From assembly GCA_958454405.1 (NCBI GenBank), contig CAUEBO010000005.1:34561-98560 (forward strand): a DNA stretch of 64,000 nt, read 5' to 3'. Source of the stretch: an uncultured Eggerthellaceae bacterium. GTDB lineage: Bacteria > Actinomycetota > Coriobacteriia > Coriobacteriales > Eggerthellaceae. The first letter of the stretch is position 1. Every line of letters begins with the position of its first letter. Made by a program: the position numbers and the translations under genes. Positions 43,823 to 51,570 of this stretch are shown in pieces. The notes beneath the pieces were generated by a model. That model was not told where the DNA came from. It worked only from the letters and a program-made list of their open reading frames with translations, and searched no databases.

Positions 43823-43946
43823 AAGCGCGCCCGCAGCGCGCGTTCGCGTCTACCGCATACCATGCATCCTCCAAAGACCCCTGTCGCAGGCTCGACGGGG
43901 GCGTCGAAGCCCGCACGCATGTGCCCGTTTGAAGGAGGAACAACCG

Positions 43947-45467
43947 TTGGAAGGCTTTTTCGCCGTCGTCAACGATGCGCTGGTCGCCATCGACGACTTT
44001 ATCTGGGGCATCCCGCTCATGGTGCTTATCTTGTTCGGAGGCATCCTGCTCACCGTGCGCCTGCGCGGCCTGCAGTTCAGCAAGCTTCCGCGCGCCCTGC
44101 GCTACATGGTGAAGAACGAGAAGGACGGCACCGGCGAGGTGACGAGTTTCGGCGCGCTGTGCACGGCGCTGTCGGCCACCATCGGAACGGGCAACATCGT
44201 GGGCGTGGCCACGGCCATCGTCGCCGGCGGCCCCGGCGCCATGTTCTGGATGTGGCTGGCTGCGCTGTTCGGCATGGCCACGAAGTACTCCGAGGGCCTG
44301 CTGGCCGTGAAGTACCGCAGCGTTGACAAGAAGACCGGGCACGTGCTGGGCGGCCCGTTCTACTACATCGAGCGCGGCATGGGCAAGAACTGGCGCTGGC
44401 TGGCGAAGATCTTCGCGTTCTTCGGCATGTGCGTGGGCCTGTTCGGCATCGGCACGTTCACGCAGGTGAACTCCATCTCCACCGCCATCACCGGGTTCTT
44501 CGATCCCCAGAAGAACATCACCGTGAACATCCTGGGCATGGACTACTCCATCTTCACCGTCATCGGATCGCTGCTTCTGGCGCTGCTGGTGGGGCTCGTG
44601 GTCATCGGCGGGCTCAAGCGCATCGCCAAGGTGTCCGAGCGCGTCATTCCCGCCATGGTGGTGCTGTACGTGGGCTTCTCGCTCGTGCTCATCTTCACGA
44701 ACCTGGACAAGGTGCCCGGCGCCTTCGTCACCATCTTCGAGAGCGCGTTCGGCCTGCAGGCCGCAGCCGGCGGCATGTTGGGTGCCATCATCATCGCCAT
44801 GCAGAAGGGCATCGCGCGCGGCATCTTCTCCAACGAGGCGGGCCTGGGCTCCGCCCCCATCGCCGCCGCAGCGGCCCAGACGAAAGAGCCGGTGCGCCAG
44901 GGCCTGGTGTCGATGACCGGCACGTTCCTGGACACCATCGTGGTGTGCTCCATGACCGGCCTTGCGCTGGTCATGACGGGCGCGTACCTGACGCCGGGAC
45001 TTGAAGGCGCCGCCGTGACCACGGCCGCGTTCCAGGCCGGCCTGCCGTTCATCCCGGGCGACGTGGTGTCGTTCGTACTCATGGCATGCCTGGTGCTGTT
45101 CGGCTTCACCACCATCCTGGGCTGGGACTACTACGGCGAGCGCTGCCTTGAGTACTTCAGCAACGGCTCGATGAAAGCCGTCAAGGTGTACCGCTGGCTC
45201 TACATCGCTGCCGTGTTCATCGGCCCCTACATGACGGTGGCCGCGGTGTGGACCATCGCCGACATCTTCAACGGCCTGATGGCCTTGCCGAACATGGTCG
45301 CGCTCATCGCGCTGTCCGGCGTGGTGGCGAAGGAGACGCGCGACTACTTCGCCCGCCTCAAGGCCGCCGGCGACGACGAGGAGGCCATGGAGCCGCATCT
45401 GCCGGGCGACAACTGGGACATCCCGCCCATCGACCCGCTGGAAGATCGCCTGGGCGCGAAGAGCTAG
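43947..45467 (+). CDS. Alanine/glycine:cation symporter, AGCS family
   Basis: 506 residues from a TTG start with GAAGGAGGA eight bases upstream; there is no in-frame ATG that fits the riboswitch leader. About eleven membrane helices. Family signatures are GTGNIVGVATAIVAGGPGAMFWMW (parts at residues 75-100), KYRSVDKKTGHVLGGPFYY, FSNEAGLGSAPIAAAAA and the late GFTTILGWDYYGERC. AGCS proteins (AlsT/DagA/GlyP) move alanine or glycine with sodium or protons. The glycine riboswitch in the leader identifies glycine as the regulatory signal and a likely substrate. Two terminators follow, so the gene is monocistronic. Confidence 0.95.
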   Translation: MEGFFAVVNDALVAIDDFIWGIPLMVLILFGGILLTVRLRGLQFSKLPRALRYMVKNEKDGTGEVTSFGALCTALSATIGTGNIVGVATAIVAGGPGAMFWMWLAALFGMATKYSEGLLAVKYRSVDKKTGHVLGGPFYYIERGMGKNWRWLAKIFAFFGMCVGLFGIGTFTQVNSISTAITGFFDPQKNITVNILGMDYSIFTVIGSLLLALLVGLVVIGGLKRIAKVSERVIPAMVVLYVGFSLVLIFTNLDKVPGAFVTIFESAFGLQAAAGGMLGAIIIAMQKGIARGIFSNEAGLGSAPIAAAAAQTKEPVRQGLVSMTGTFLDTIVVCSMTGLALVMTGAYLTPGLEGAAVTTAAFQAGLPFIPGDVVSFVLMACLVLFGFTTILGWDYYGERCLEYFSNGSMKAVKVYRWLYIAAVFIGPYMTVAAVWTIADIFNGLMALPNMVALIALSGVVAKETRDYFARLKAAGDDEEAMEPHLPGDNWDIPPIDPLEDRLGAKS

Positions 45468-45487
45468 GACTCGGGCGCCAGCCGCAT

Positions 45488-45530
45488 GGACTCTCCCTCG
45501 GGCCCGCAACGTGCAGGCCCGAGGGAGTCC
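45488..45530 (+). terminator. Terminator-like hairpin after the symporter gene
   Basis: A perfect 12-bp stem CTCCCTCGGGCC / GGCCCGAGGGAG extended by GGA/TCC, 20 bp after the stop. There is no T-run; the next hairpin provides one. Confidence 0.7.
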
Positions 45531-45610
45531 TGGCTCGTCCTGGCTCATCCAGGCCGCAAAGCTCCCGCGAGTCCTGGCCGCAAAGTACCCGAGAAATACA
45601 TCTCTCCGCC

Positions 45611-45642
45611 AGCCCTCGAAGCCTTCCTTGGAGGGCTTTTTT
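45611..45642 (+). terminator. Rho-independent terminator
   Basis: Stem AGCCCTC / GAGGGCT with a 13-base loop, followed by six T. Confidence 0.85.
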
Positions 45643-45704
45643 ATGCCCTGCTTACGTTGCCCCAGGTCGCCATTTCGAAACCGCCTCGAACCGGTCCGCT
45701 GTTA

Positions 45705-45828
45705 AACCACCATTGACATTACGCAAGCCAGCACATTGTCATCCTGAGCGAGCGTAAGCATGCAACAGTCCAGCGGACTGTTGCATGCTCAGGATGACAA
45801 CCTGGTCGGGTGTATGTCAATGGTGGTT
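45705..45828. mobile_element. Palindromic MITE-like element, 124 bp
   Basis: The outer inverted repeats AACCACCATTGACAT / ATGTCAATGGTGGTT are perfect (15 bp). Inside are a second arm pair TTGTCATCCTGAGC / GCTCAGGATGACAA and an innermost pair GCATGCAACAGTCC / GGACTGTTGCATGC around a 3-base loop. The only asymmetries are short internal insertions. No reading frame is inside, so transposition would need a transposase in trans. The GTCATCCTGAGCGAGCG segment resembles dispersed repeats known from many bacterial genomes. Confidence 0.75.
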
Positions 45829-46279
45829 GAGCAGCGAAATCCCTCGTTCGTGGCAGAAAGCGACGTTAGTCTGCTGTTTGAACGGGCCGATTCGGCCGTG
45901 CGCACCGCCCTCGGTTTCGGCCCTCACCGTTTTGCCTGGTCGTCGGGACGGCGGGAAATCCGGCTTCCGGATGGCTCCCCGCGCGATGGCAGATTATCGT
46001 CAAAAACTGCCACGAGAAGGCAATTTCGCAACGCTGCGTCAAAAAAGGGTAGCGTGCATCGATGCGCGTCAACGGTGGTTTGTCGGCAGAAGCCTGCGAG
46101 CGCTCCATTTCAGCACCCCAGTTCTCGCACTCCCCCTTTCCGCACCGCTCAACCGGCCATCGACGATATCCCGTCAGGCACACGGCAGATGCCCTGCAGA
46201 AACATTCAAACCTGTGCCGGGAGACCGGTCGCGGTACAATAGTGCGAACCATTCGAGCGCCAGAGGAAAGGACGACGGC
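45829..46279. other. Gene-free stretch before the cytidylate-kinase-like gene
   Basis: About 450 bp with no supported gene; the only regulatory signal seen is a TACAAT -10 at 46235-46240, 40 bp before the next start codon. Confidence 0.5.
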
Positions 46280-46897
46280 ATGGACCGGCATCTTGTGTTC
46301 GCGATCAGCAGGGAGTACGGCAGCGGCGGACGCGAGATAGGCGAACGCCTTGCCGAGGAGCTGGGCATTGCGTACTACGACAAGCTGCTGCTGAAGCGCA
46401 TCGCGGAGGAGAGCGGGCTGGACGGCGACGTGGTGGCCGACTTCGACGAGAAGCCCCTGCGACCCCTGTTGCTGAACCCGAACAGCTTCTTCTGCGGGAC
46501 GGACCTGGAGCATCCCGTGGCGTCGCGCATCTACCGAACCGAAGTGGACATCCTTAGATCCATCGCCGAGGAAGGGTCCTGCGTCATCGTGGGGCGCTGC
46601 GCCGACTACGTGCTGTCCGGGCATCCCGATCTGGTCAGCCTGTTCGTAAGCGCGCCCATGGAAGCGCGCGTCGCCCGCGTCATGCGCCGCAACGACCTGT
46701 CCGAAAGCGATGCGCGCGCCCGCATCGCGCGCGTGGACAAGAACCGTGCCAGCTACTACCGCTATTTCACCGATGAGAACTGGGGGCAGGCGAGCAACTA
46801 CGACCTGTGCCTCAATTCGGGGAACCTCGACGCCGCCGGCGCGGTGAGCGTCATCCGCAGCTTCGTGGACGCGCAAGGCGCCACGCCGAACGCGTAG
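46280..46897 (+). CDS. Cytidylate kinase-like protein
   Basis: 205 residues, start ATG 46280 with GAAAGGA upstream. The sequence begins FAISREYGSGGREIGERLAE, in which the SREYGSGG loop takes the place of a classical Walker A, typical of the cytidylate-kinase-like family (PF13189) rather than Cmk itself. Further family features are YYDKLLL, VIVGRCADYVL, VRRNDLSESDARARIARVDKNRASYYRYFT and the C-terminal YDLCLNSGNL. The substrate is not established for the family; a small nucleoside or sugar phosphate is likely. It is a single gene with its own -10 TACAAT. Because canonical Cmk is elsewhere, do not read it as the essential CMP kinase. Confidence 0.85.
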   Translation: MDRHLVFAISREYGSGGREIGERLAEELGIAYYDKLLLKRIAEESGLDGDVVADFDEKPLRPLLLNPNSFFCGTDLEHPVASRIYRTEVDILRSIAEEGSCVIVGRCADYVLSGHPDLVSLFVSAPMEARVARVMRRNDLSESDARARIARVDKNRASYYRYFTDENWGQASNYDLCLNSGNLDAAGAVSVIRSFVDAQGATPNA

Positions 46898-47021
46898 CAT
46901 CGGGCCGGCCGGACCGGGCCGCGCGCAACGTGCAACGCCGCGCTGAACCAAGCGCACAGTCCACCGCATGGTGCGGGCGCACAGCGCACAGCGCGCAGCG
47001 TCATCATCGCCGCCGAACCCG

Positions 47022-47390
47022 CTACCCCAGCCGCGCTCCGTCGGGCACCTCGAATTCAGGAACAGCCAGAACGGGCACGATGCCGTCTTCGTAGCCGATG
47101 TCGTAGATCATGCCCTCGGACGTCTCGCCCGCCATCGTGCGCGGGGCCAGGTTCACCACGAACAGGGCCTGCTTGCCCTCCAGCTCGGCCTTGCAGTCTT
47201 CGCGCTCTTCCTTCATGCCGGAGAGGATGGTGCGCGAGAAGCTTCCGAAGTCCACCGTCATCTTGATGAGCTTCTTCGATTTCTCGACGTCCTCCACGAG
47301 CACGATCCTGCCCACGCGGACGTCGATCTTGTCAAGATCGTCGACGGCGACGGTCGGCTTGACCGGTGCCGGCTCGATGGATGCCGCCAT
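47022..47390 (-). CDS. tRNA-binding domain protein (MetG C-terminal / CsaA-like)
   Basis: 122 residues, start ATG at 47390-47388 with AGGAGGGGG upstream. One OB-fold tRNA-binding domain fills the protein: IDVRVGRIVLVEDVEKSKKLIKMTVDFG is the signature start, followed by RTILSGMKE and VVNLAPRTMAGETSEGMI. Such free-standing domains are homologous to the C-terminal part of methionyl-tRNA synthetase and to CsaA. They bind tRNA or act as chaperones. The gene lies 51 bp downstream of shikimate kinase on the same strand and may be co-transcribed, without an obvious functional link. Confidence 0.88.
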   Translation of the reverse strand: MAASIEPAPVKPTVAVDDLDKIDVRVGRIVLVEDVEKSKKLIKMTVDFGSFSRTILSGMKEEREDCKAELEGKQALFVVNLAPRTMAGETSEGMIYDIGYEDGIVPVLAVPEFEVPDGARLG

Positions 47391-47441
47391 GCTTCCCCCT
47401 CCTATCGCGCACAAGCGAAGCCTGCGCGCAAAGCCTTCAGG

Positions 47442-47954
47442 CTATTTGCTCAGCGCGTCGGCCACCTTGCGGGCCGCCGCAGTGATGGACAGATCGTTCA
47501 CGTCGACGGTGATCTCGGCATACTGCTCGTACAGGGGCCTGCGCTCGTCGTACAGCTCGCGCAGGCTCATGCCGATGCCGCCCTTCAGCACCACGCCGCG
47601 CTCCTGCAGATCGTGCAGGCGGCTTACCAGCTCGTCGAAGGATATCTGCAGGTACACCACCGTGCCGATTTCCGTCAGATGCTTCATGGCCTCGTCGGAG
47701 TACACGGCCGAGCCGCCGGTGGCGATAATGGACTTCGACGCTTCCAACTCGCGCAGGATCTCGTTCTCCACCTGGATGAACCCTTCAGGGCCGCAGGCGT
47801 CGATGAGCTTTTGCAGCGTGCGGTCGCACTGGTTCTGAATGACGAGGTCGGCATCGATGAAATCGTAGTTCAATATCTTCGCCAGCACGATGCCGAGCGT
47901 CGACTTTCCCGCGCCGGGCATGCCGATGAGTACGATATTGTCCTTTTCTGCCAC
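47442..47954 (-). CDS. aroK: Shikimate kinase
   Basis: 170 residues from a GTG start at 47954 with GGGAGGAGCAGG upstream. The enzyme phosphorylates shikimate with ATP in the aromatic amino-acid pathway. The Walker A motif GMPGAGKST is at about residues 11-19. The shikimate-binding DADL, the IATGGSAVYSDEAM stretch (GG and the family Ser) and the lid-associated ERRPLYEQYAEI are all present. Length equals the family standard. No other aro genes are adjacent. An extended -10 (TGCTACAAT on the minus strand, 47992-48000) lies 38 bp upstream. The downstream neighbour is the tRNA-binding-domain protein. Confidence 0.93.
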   Translation of the reverse strand: MAEKDNIVLIGMPGAGKSTLGIVLAKILNYDFIDADLVIQNQCDRTLQKLIDACGPEGFIQVENEILRELEASKSIIATGGSAVYSDEAMKHLTEIGTVVYLQISFDELVSRLHDLQERGVVLKGGIGMSLRELYDERRPLYEQYAEITVDVNDLSITAAARKVADALSK

Positions 47955-48294
47955 GGTCCTGCTCCTCCCTTACGGCCGGTGTTCCTCCCGCATTGTAGCA
48001 CGGCAGTTCAACGGAGGCCGTTGCGCGCGGGTTTCGCTCGAGAACGCTTGGAGCGGAAAGGGCGGATGCGCGCCGTCATGCCGCAGAAGGATCCCACAAC
48101 GAAGGCCGAGGATGGGTTTCGGGCGATTTGCACAGGATCGCATCGAACCGCCGTCGACGCGCACCGACGCACGCAGCCTCTTGAACGATCCGCTTGCCTT
48201 CGGGCGAATAGGAGGCCTCTTCACTGAATGGGAAGCCGCCTCGCAAAGGGAGCGGATTCTTCCAAAGACCAGCCGGCTCCGGACAAAATCAAAA

Positions 48295-48439
48295 ATGACC
48301 GAAAACGCGGTCGAATGTGCAGTTTGCAAGGCCGATTCGCGTCCTTCGCGCGTCTCGATTGCGCAAAACGCCTGGTCGCGGAATTCTCATGCCCGGTTTC
48401 GCGCTCGGCGAGTGCACATTCGACCGCGTTTTTTGTCAT
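48295..48439. repeat. Long inverted-repeat element
   Basis: 27-bp arms at 48295-48321 and 48413-48439 match at 25 positions; the common core is AACGCGGTCGAATGTGCA or its complement. They flank 91 bp. Near-identical direct repeats AAAGACCAG(C/T)CGGC lie outside each arm. A non-autonomous mobile element or decayed insertion is possible. Confidence 0.55.
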
Positions 48440-48704
48440 CTGCGGTTTGGGCCGAATGCTCCCGAAAGACCAGTCGGCACGCAAACCGCCGATGGCGGCG
48501 CGGCATCATGAAGCCGAATTGAACAGGGCCATGGCAACGTTGGTGGAACAACGGACGCGTCGATCCATGCTCCCGCCTTCCTCGATCGAGGCAGAAGACG
48601 CTGCAGTTCGTGCAAAAGGGTGACAATTTCTAAAATCTGATAATTAATTGAGCAGTTCAGACTCGCACATACCGAAAAAATCTTGCAAGATGGCTTTCAT
48701 ATTT

Positions 48705-48732
48705 TTGAACAGTATCGGAGGAATGTTACGAT
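48705..48732 (+). promoter_or_regulatory. Putative promoter of the fixAB operon
   Basis: TTGAAC (48705-48710) and TACGAT (48727-48732) with a 16-bp spacer, in an AT-rich zone just before the fixA ribosome site AGGAAAGG. Confidence 0.45.
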
Positions 48733-48747
48733 AGGAAAGGATTTTGC

Positions 48748-49506
48748 ATGAACATCGTCGTTGCATTCAAGGTCGTCCCCGACGATCAGGACATCCAGAT
48801 AGCGCCCGACGGCTCCCTGGATGCTTCCAAGGCCCATCGAATCGTGTCAACATACGACCTGAATGCTCTGGAAGCGGCAGCTCAACTGGGCTCCTCCGTT
48901 GAGGGCTCGAGGGTGACCGCGGTAACCGTGGGCCCTCGGACCATCGACGATTCCAAGTTGAAGAAGAACGTCCTGGCTCGCGGCATCGACGACCTGCTGA
49001 TGACGGCCGACGACGCGCTCGCCAACTTGGACGCGCATGCGACGGCGATCGAACTGCGCAAGCTGGTCGATCGGACAGGCGCGTGGGACATCGTCATATG
49101 CGGAGACGGATCGGCCGACCTGTACGCCCAGCAAGTCGACGTGCAGCTTGCCGCATGCCTGGACGTGCCCTTCGTTTCCGCTGCGATCAGCATAGACGTC
49201 CAAGGCGAAGCCGCGGTGGTGCGTCGCCTGCTGGAAACCGAGATTGAAACGGTCGAGGTGCCTCTTCCCGCCGTCGTGTCCGTTTCCCCCGGCATCGCCC
49301 TGCCGCGCATCTGCGGCATGAAGGACATCCTGGCTGCCGGCAAGAAGCCGTCCACCGTGCTGGGGGCAGACGACGTCCCCGACGCCTCAATCGAAATCGT
49401 ATCAGAAAAAGCCCCCGAGCGAGCGGATCGCAAACTTCAGCTGTTCGATGCCGCTGAAGACGGAGCCTTCGACCAATTCGTCGCAGCCGTCAAATCGGCC
49501 CTGTAG
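48748..49506 (+). CDS. fixA: Electron transfer flavoprotein beta subunit, FixA type
   Basis: 252 residues, start ATG 48748 with AGGAAAGG upstream. The sequence tracks E. coli FixA rather than the fatty-acid EtfB: it opens with FKVVPDDQDIQIAPDGSLD and has STYDLNALEAAAQLG, CGDGSADLYAQQVDVQ and VPLPAVVSVSPGI. With FixB it forms an FAD/AMP flavoprotein that passes electrons to or from an acyl-CoA dehydrogenase. In E. coli, FixABCX feeds the carnitine reductase CaiA; here FixC and FixX are not present in the window. It is first in a four-gene plus-strand operon with fixB, a hydrolase and an acyl-CoA dehydrogenase, facing the caiA-B-C-like operon. Confidence 0.93.
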   Translation: MNIVVAFKVVPDDQDIQIAPDGSLDASKAHRIVSTYDLNALEAAAQLGSSVEGSRVTAVTVGPRTIDDSKLKKNVLARGIDDLLMTADDALANLDAHATAIELRKLVDRTGAWDIVICGDGSADLYAQQVDVQLAACLDVPFVSAAISIDVQGEAAVVRRLLETEIETVEVPLPAVVSVSPGIALPRICGMKDILAAGKKPSTVLGADDVPDASIEIVSEKAPERADRKLQLFDAAEDGAFDQFVAAVKSAL

Positions 49507-49520
49507 GAAAGGTGAACGCC

Positions 49521-50408
49521 ATGAAAGCTCTTGTACTTGCCGAAACCGCCGACGCCGCCCGCGAGCTGGCGGCAGGTGCGCGATCCCGCTTCGACGAAGT
49601 GGTCCTTGTGTGCATGGGAACCGAAGCAGTGACGGGCGTCGCCGACAAGGCGATCCGCATCACCATGCCCGAAGGGTTCATCGTGGAAGATGCCTATGCA
49701 ACGGTGAACGCCGTCTTCGAAGCCGAAGCGCCGAGCGCCGTGTACGCGGAACCCACGCGCCGCATGAAAGCCCTCGTCGGGCGATTGGCCGCGCATGCAG
49801 GCACGGCGGCCATCACCGACGTCTTCTCTTTCGACGGCGATGCGGCAGCCAGCCTGTACTTCGGCGGCGTGGGCGAGCGCACGACGAAAGCTCGAGGCGG
49901 CGCAGCCGTCTTCACGGTGAGCCCCGGCACCTTCGACGCAGCCGGCGCGTCCGGCACCGATATCGTGACAGAAGCCGTATTCCAGGCGCCCGCTCGCGCC
50001 GTGAAGCGCATCGGAACCGAGCCCCTGCCCTCCTCCAATGCCAACCTCCTAAAATCCGACGTCGTTGTCGCCGTGGGCCGCGGTTTCGCAGAGCAGTCCG
50101 ACCTCGACCTCGCACGCAAGCTGTGCGATGCGATCGGCGCAGGCATGGCCTGCTCGCGCCCGCTCACCGAGGGCGTCGACTGGATGCCCAAAGGCACGTA
50201 CGTCGGCGTGTCGGGCCTCACGCTGTCCCCGAAGGTCTATGTCGCCGTAGGCATATCCGGCCAGATGCAGCACATGGTGGGCTGCAACCGCGCGGGCACC
50301 CTGGTGGCCGTGAACAAGGATAAGAACGCGCCCGTTTTCAAGCAGTGCGACTACGGACTGGTGGCGGACCTGCACGATGCGTTGCCAGCGCTCGCCGCAG
50401 CACTGTAG
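49521..50408 (+). CDS. fixB: Electron transfer flavoprotein alpha subunit, FixB type
   Basis: 295 residues, start ATG 49521 with GAAAGG nine bases upstream. The C-terminal FAD-binding half is highly typical: ACSRPLTEGVDWMPKG, YVAVGISGQMQHMVG and AVNKDKNAPVFKQCDYGLVAD. Middle residues EPTRRMKALVGRLAA and SPGTFDAAGASG follow the FixB pattern (SSGTFDAA in E. coli). It partners with FixA encoded 14 bp upstream and carries the redox FAD of the complex. Expected role: electron delivery to the CaiA-like dehydrogenase(s), letting an enoyl-CoA serve as electron acceptor, or the reverse. Confidence 0.93.
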   Translation: MKALVLAETADAARELAAGARSRFDEVVLVCMGTEAVTGVADKAIRITMPEGFIVEDAYATVNAVFEAEAPSAVYAEPTRRMKALVGRLAAHAGTAAITDVFSFDGDAAASLYFGGVGERTTKARGGAAVFTVSPGTFDAAGASGTDIVTEAVFQAPARAVKRIGTEPLPSSNANLLKSDVVVAVGRGFAEQSDLDLARKLCDAIGAGMACSRPLTEGVDWMPKGTYVGVSGLTLSPKVYVAVGISGQMQHMVGCNRAGTLVAVNKDKNAPVFKQCDYGLVADLHDALPALAAAL

Positions 50409-50441
50409 TCGCAACGCCCGCGATCGAAGCCGAAGCGAACC

Positions 50442-51494
50442 ATGCTCAGCCGCCTCATTCATACCGAACCGGACGTCTACCTGGTGGAAGTGCCGCTTGC
50501 CAGCACCATCGCCCCGTCGACGAACTGCTACATCGTCAAAGACGGCGAATCGAGCCTCGTCATCGACACGGGATCCCCGGGCACGGAAAACGAGCGGATC
50601 CTCGCACAGGCCTTGATCGAACTGGATGTTGACGGCGCCCGCACGGCGTACGCCCTCACGCACCTTCATCGAGACCATGCGGGCCTCGTCGACCGCATGG
50701 TCCCCCCGGGCTGCACGCTGTACATCGGAGCGTCGGACGGCATGCGGACCGATGCGTCCTGCGTCGCCGCCGACGCTGCCCGCCTGCGCACGCGGATGCT
50801 GGCGGAAGGAGCCGCGCCCGAAGAGGCGAACGAACTGGCGAACATGCACCGCCGCAACATGGGCTTGGACCTCTCGCGCCGAGACGCGGTGCCCGTAGCC
50901 GAAGGAGACGCCATCCCGGTAGGCCGCTGGTCGCTCGCCGTGCTGGACGTGCCCGGGCACACGCCCGGGCATATCGCGCTGTACGAACGCGCATCGGGCA
51001 TGCTTTTCTGCGGCGACCACGTGCTGCAGGCCATATCCCCCAGCATCGACCTGTTTCCCAACGGCGCCGACGGGATGCAAGCGTACCTGCACAGTCTGTG
51101 CAAGGTCAAGAACCTCCCCCTCTCGCTTCTGGCATGGGGCCACGGGCCGCTGCGCAACGACTTCGCCCAGCGCATCGAGCATCTGATCGTCCACCACCAC
51201 GAACGCCTGAACGAGGTTCTGGGCATCGTAGCCGACAAGCCGGGACGTACCGGGATCGAGATCGTCCGGGCGGTCCGTTGGAGCGTGCCGTTCGACTCAT
51301 GGGAACGCATCCCCTTGCGACAGCGCAGCGTCATCGTGGCCGGAGGGCTGGCCTCGCTCGACCATCTGGTTGTCCAGGGAAGCATCGATCGCTTCATCGA
51401 CTCGAAGGGCGCGTACCGCTACCGCATCGGCACGCGAGCCGTTGGATCAGCCGGACGGAAACCCGCCGTCGCACAAGCGGGCGCCATAGATTAA
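50442..51494 (+). CDS. Metallo-beta-lactamase-fold hydrolase
   Basis: 350 residues, start ATG 50442; no strong ribosome site (GAAGCGAACC), but the 33-bp gap after fixB suggests co-transcription. The metal-binding motif THLHRDHAG (HxHxDH) is at about residues 73-81, with the other ligands in VPGHTPGHIAL and FCGDHVL. The C-terminal 100 residues carry a helical domain (AQRIEHLIVHHHERLNEVL) as in MBL-fold hydrolases related to LACTB2. Family members are thioesterases, glyoxalases or nucleases. In this acyl-CoA context a CoA-thioesterase role is the most attractive inference, but it is not shown by sequence. Confidence 0.88.
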   Translation: MLSRLIHTEPDVYLVEVPLASTIAPSTNCYIVKDGESSLVIDTGSPGTENERILAQALIELDVDGARTAYALTHLHRDHAGLVDRMVPPGCTLYIGASDGMRTDASCVAADAARLRTRMLAEGAAPEEANELANMHRRNMGLDLSRRDAVPVAEGDAIPVGRWSLAVLDVPGHTPGHIALYERASGMLFCGDHVLQAISPSIDLFPNGADGMQAYLHSLCKVKNLPLSLLAWGHGPLRNDFAQRIEHLIVHHHERLNEVLGIVADKPGRTGIEIVRAVRWSVPFDSWERIPLRQRSVIVAGGLASLDHLVVQGSIDRFIDSKGAYRYRIGTRAVGSAGRKPAVAQAGAID

Positions 51495-51570
51495 AATGAA
51501 CCAATGCGTCGGACGGGGCGCGAAACCGTCCGATCCGCTCCACGGCCCGCCACAGAAAACAGGTTCCGGT

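Larger units (their letters stand above)
43361..43946. other. Regulatory region between the diguanylate cyclase and the symporter gene
   Basis: 586 bp without a gene. It holds the minus-strand promoter region of the cyclase (AT-rich around 43435-43470), a plus-strand promoter (43636-43664), and the glycine riboswitch (about 43730-43822). A GC-rich hairpin at about 43877-43904 may be the expression platform. Confidence 0.6.
47955..48747. other. Gene-free 790-bp stretch
   Basis: It lies between the divergent aroK and fixA genes. It holds an extended -10 for aroK (47992-48000), a long inverted repeat (48295-48439), a direct repeat AAAGACCAG(C/T)CGGC flanking that element (about 48263 and 48465), and an AT-rich promoter zone before fixA (48625-48735). 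Frames in it look random, so no gene is called. Confidence 0.55.

Noticed and set aside
45528..45600. Short direct repeats around GGCCGCAAAG and GAGTCCTGGC
   Set aside because: Only two imperfect copies of about 10 bp between two terminators; no sign of an element or regulator site.
46280..46897. Canonical CMP kinase (cmk)
   Set aside because: The P-loop region and length fit the cytidylate-kinase-like family of unknown substrate, not Cmk.
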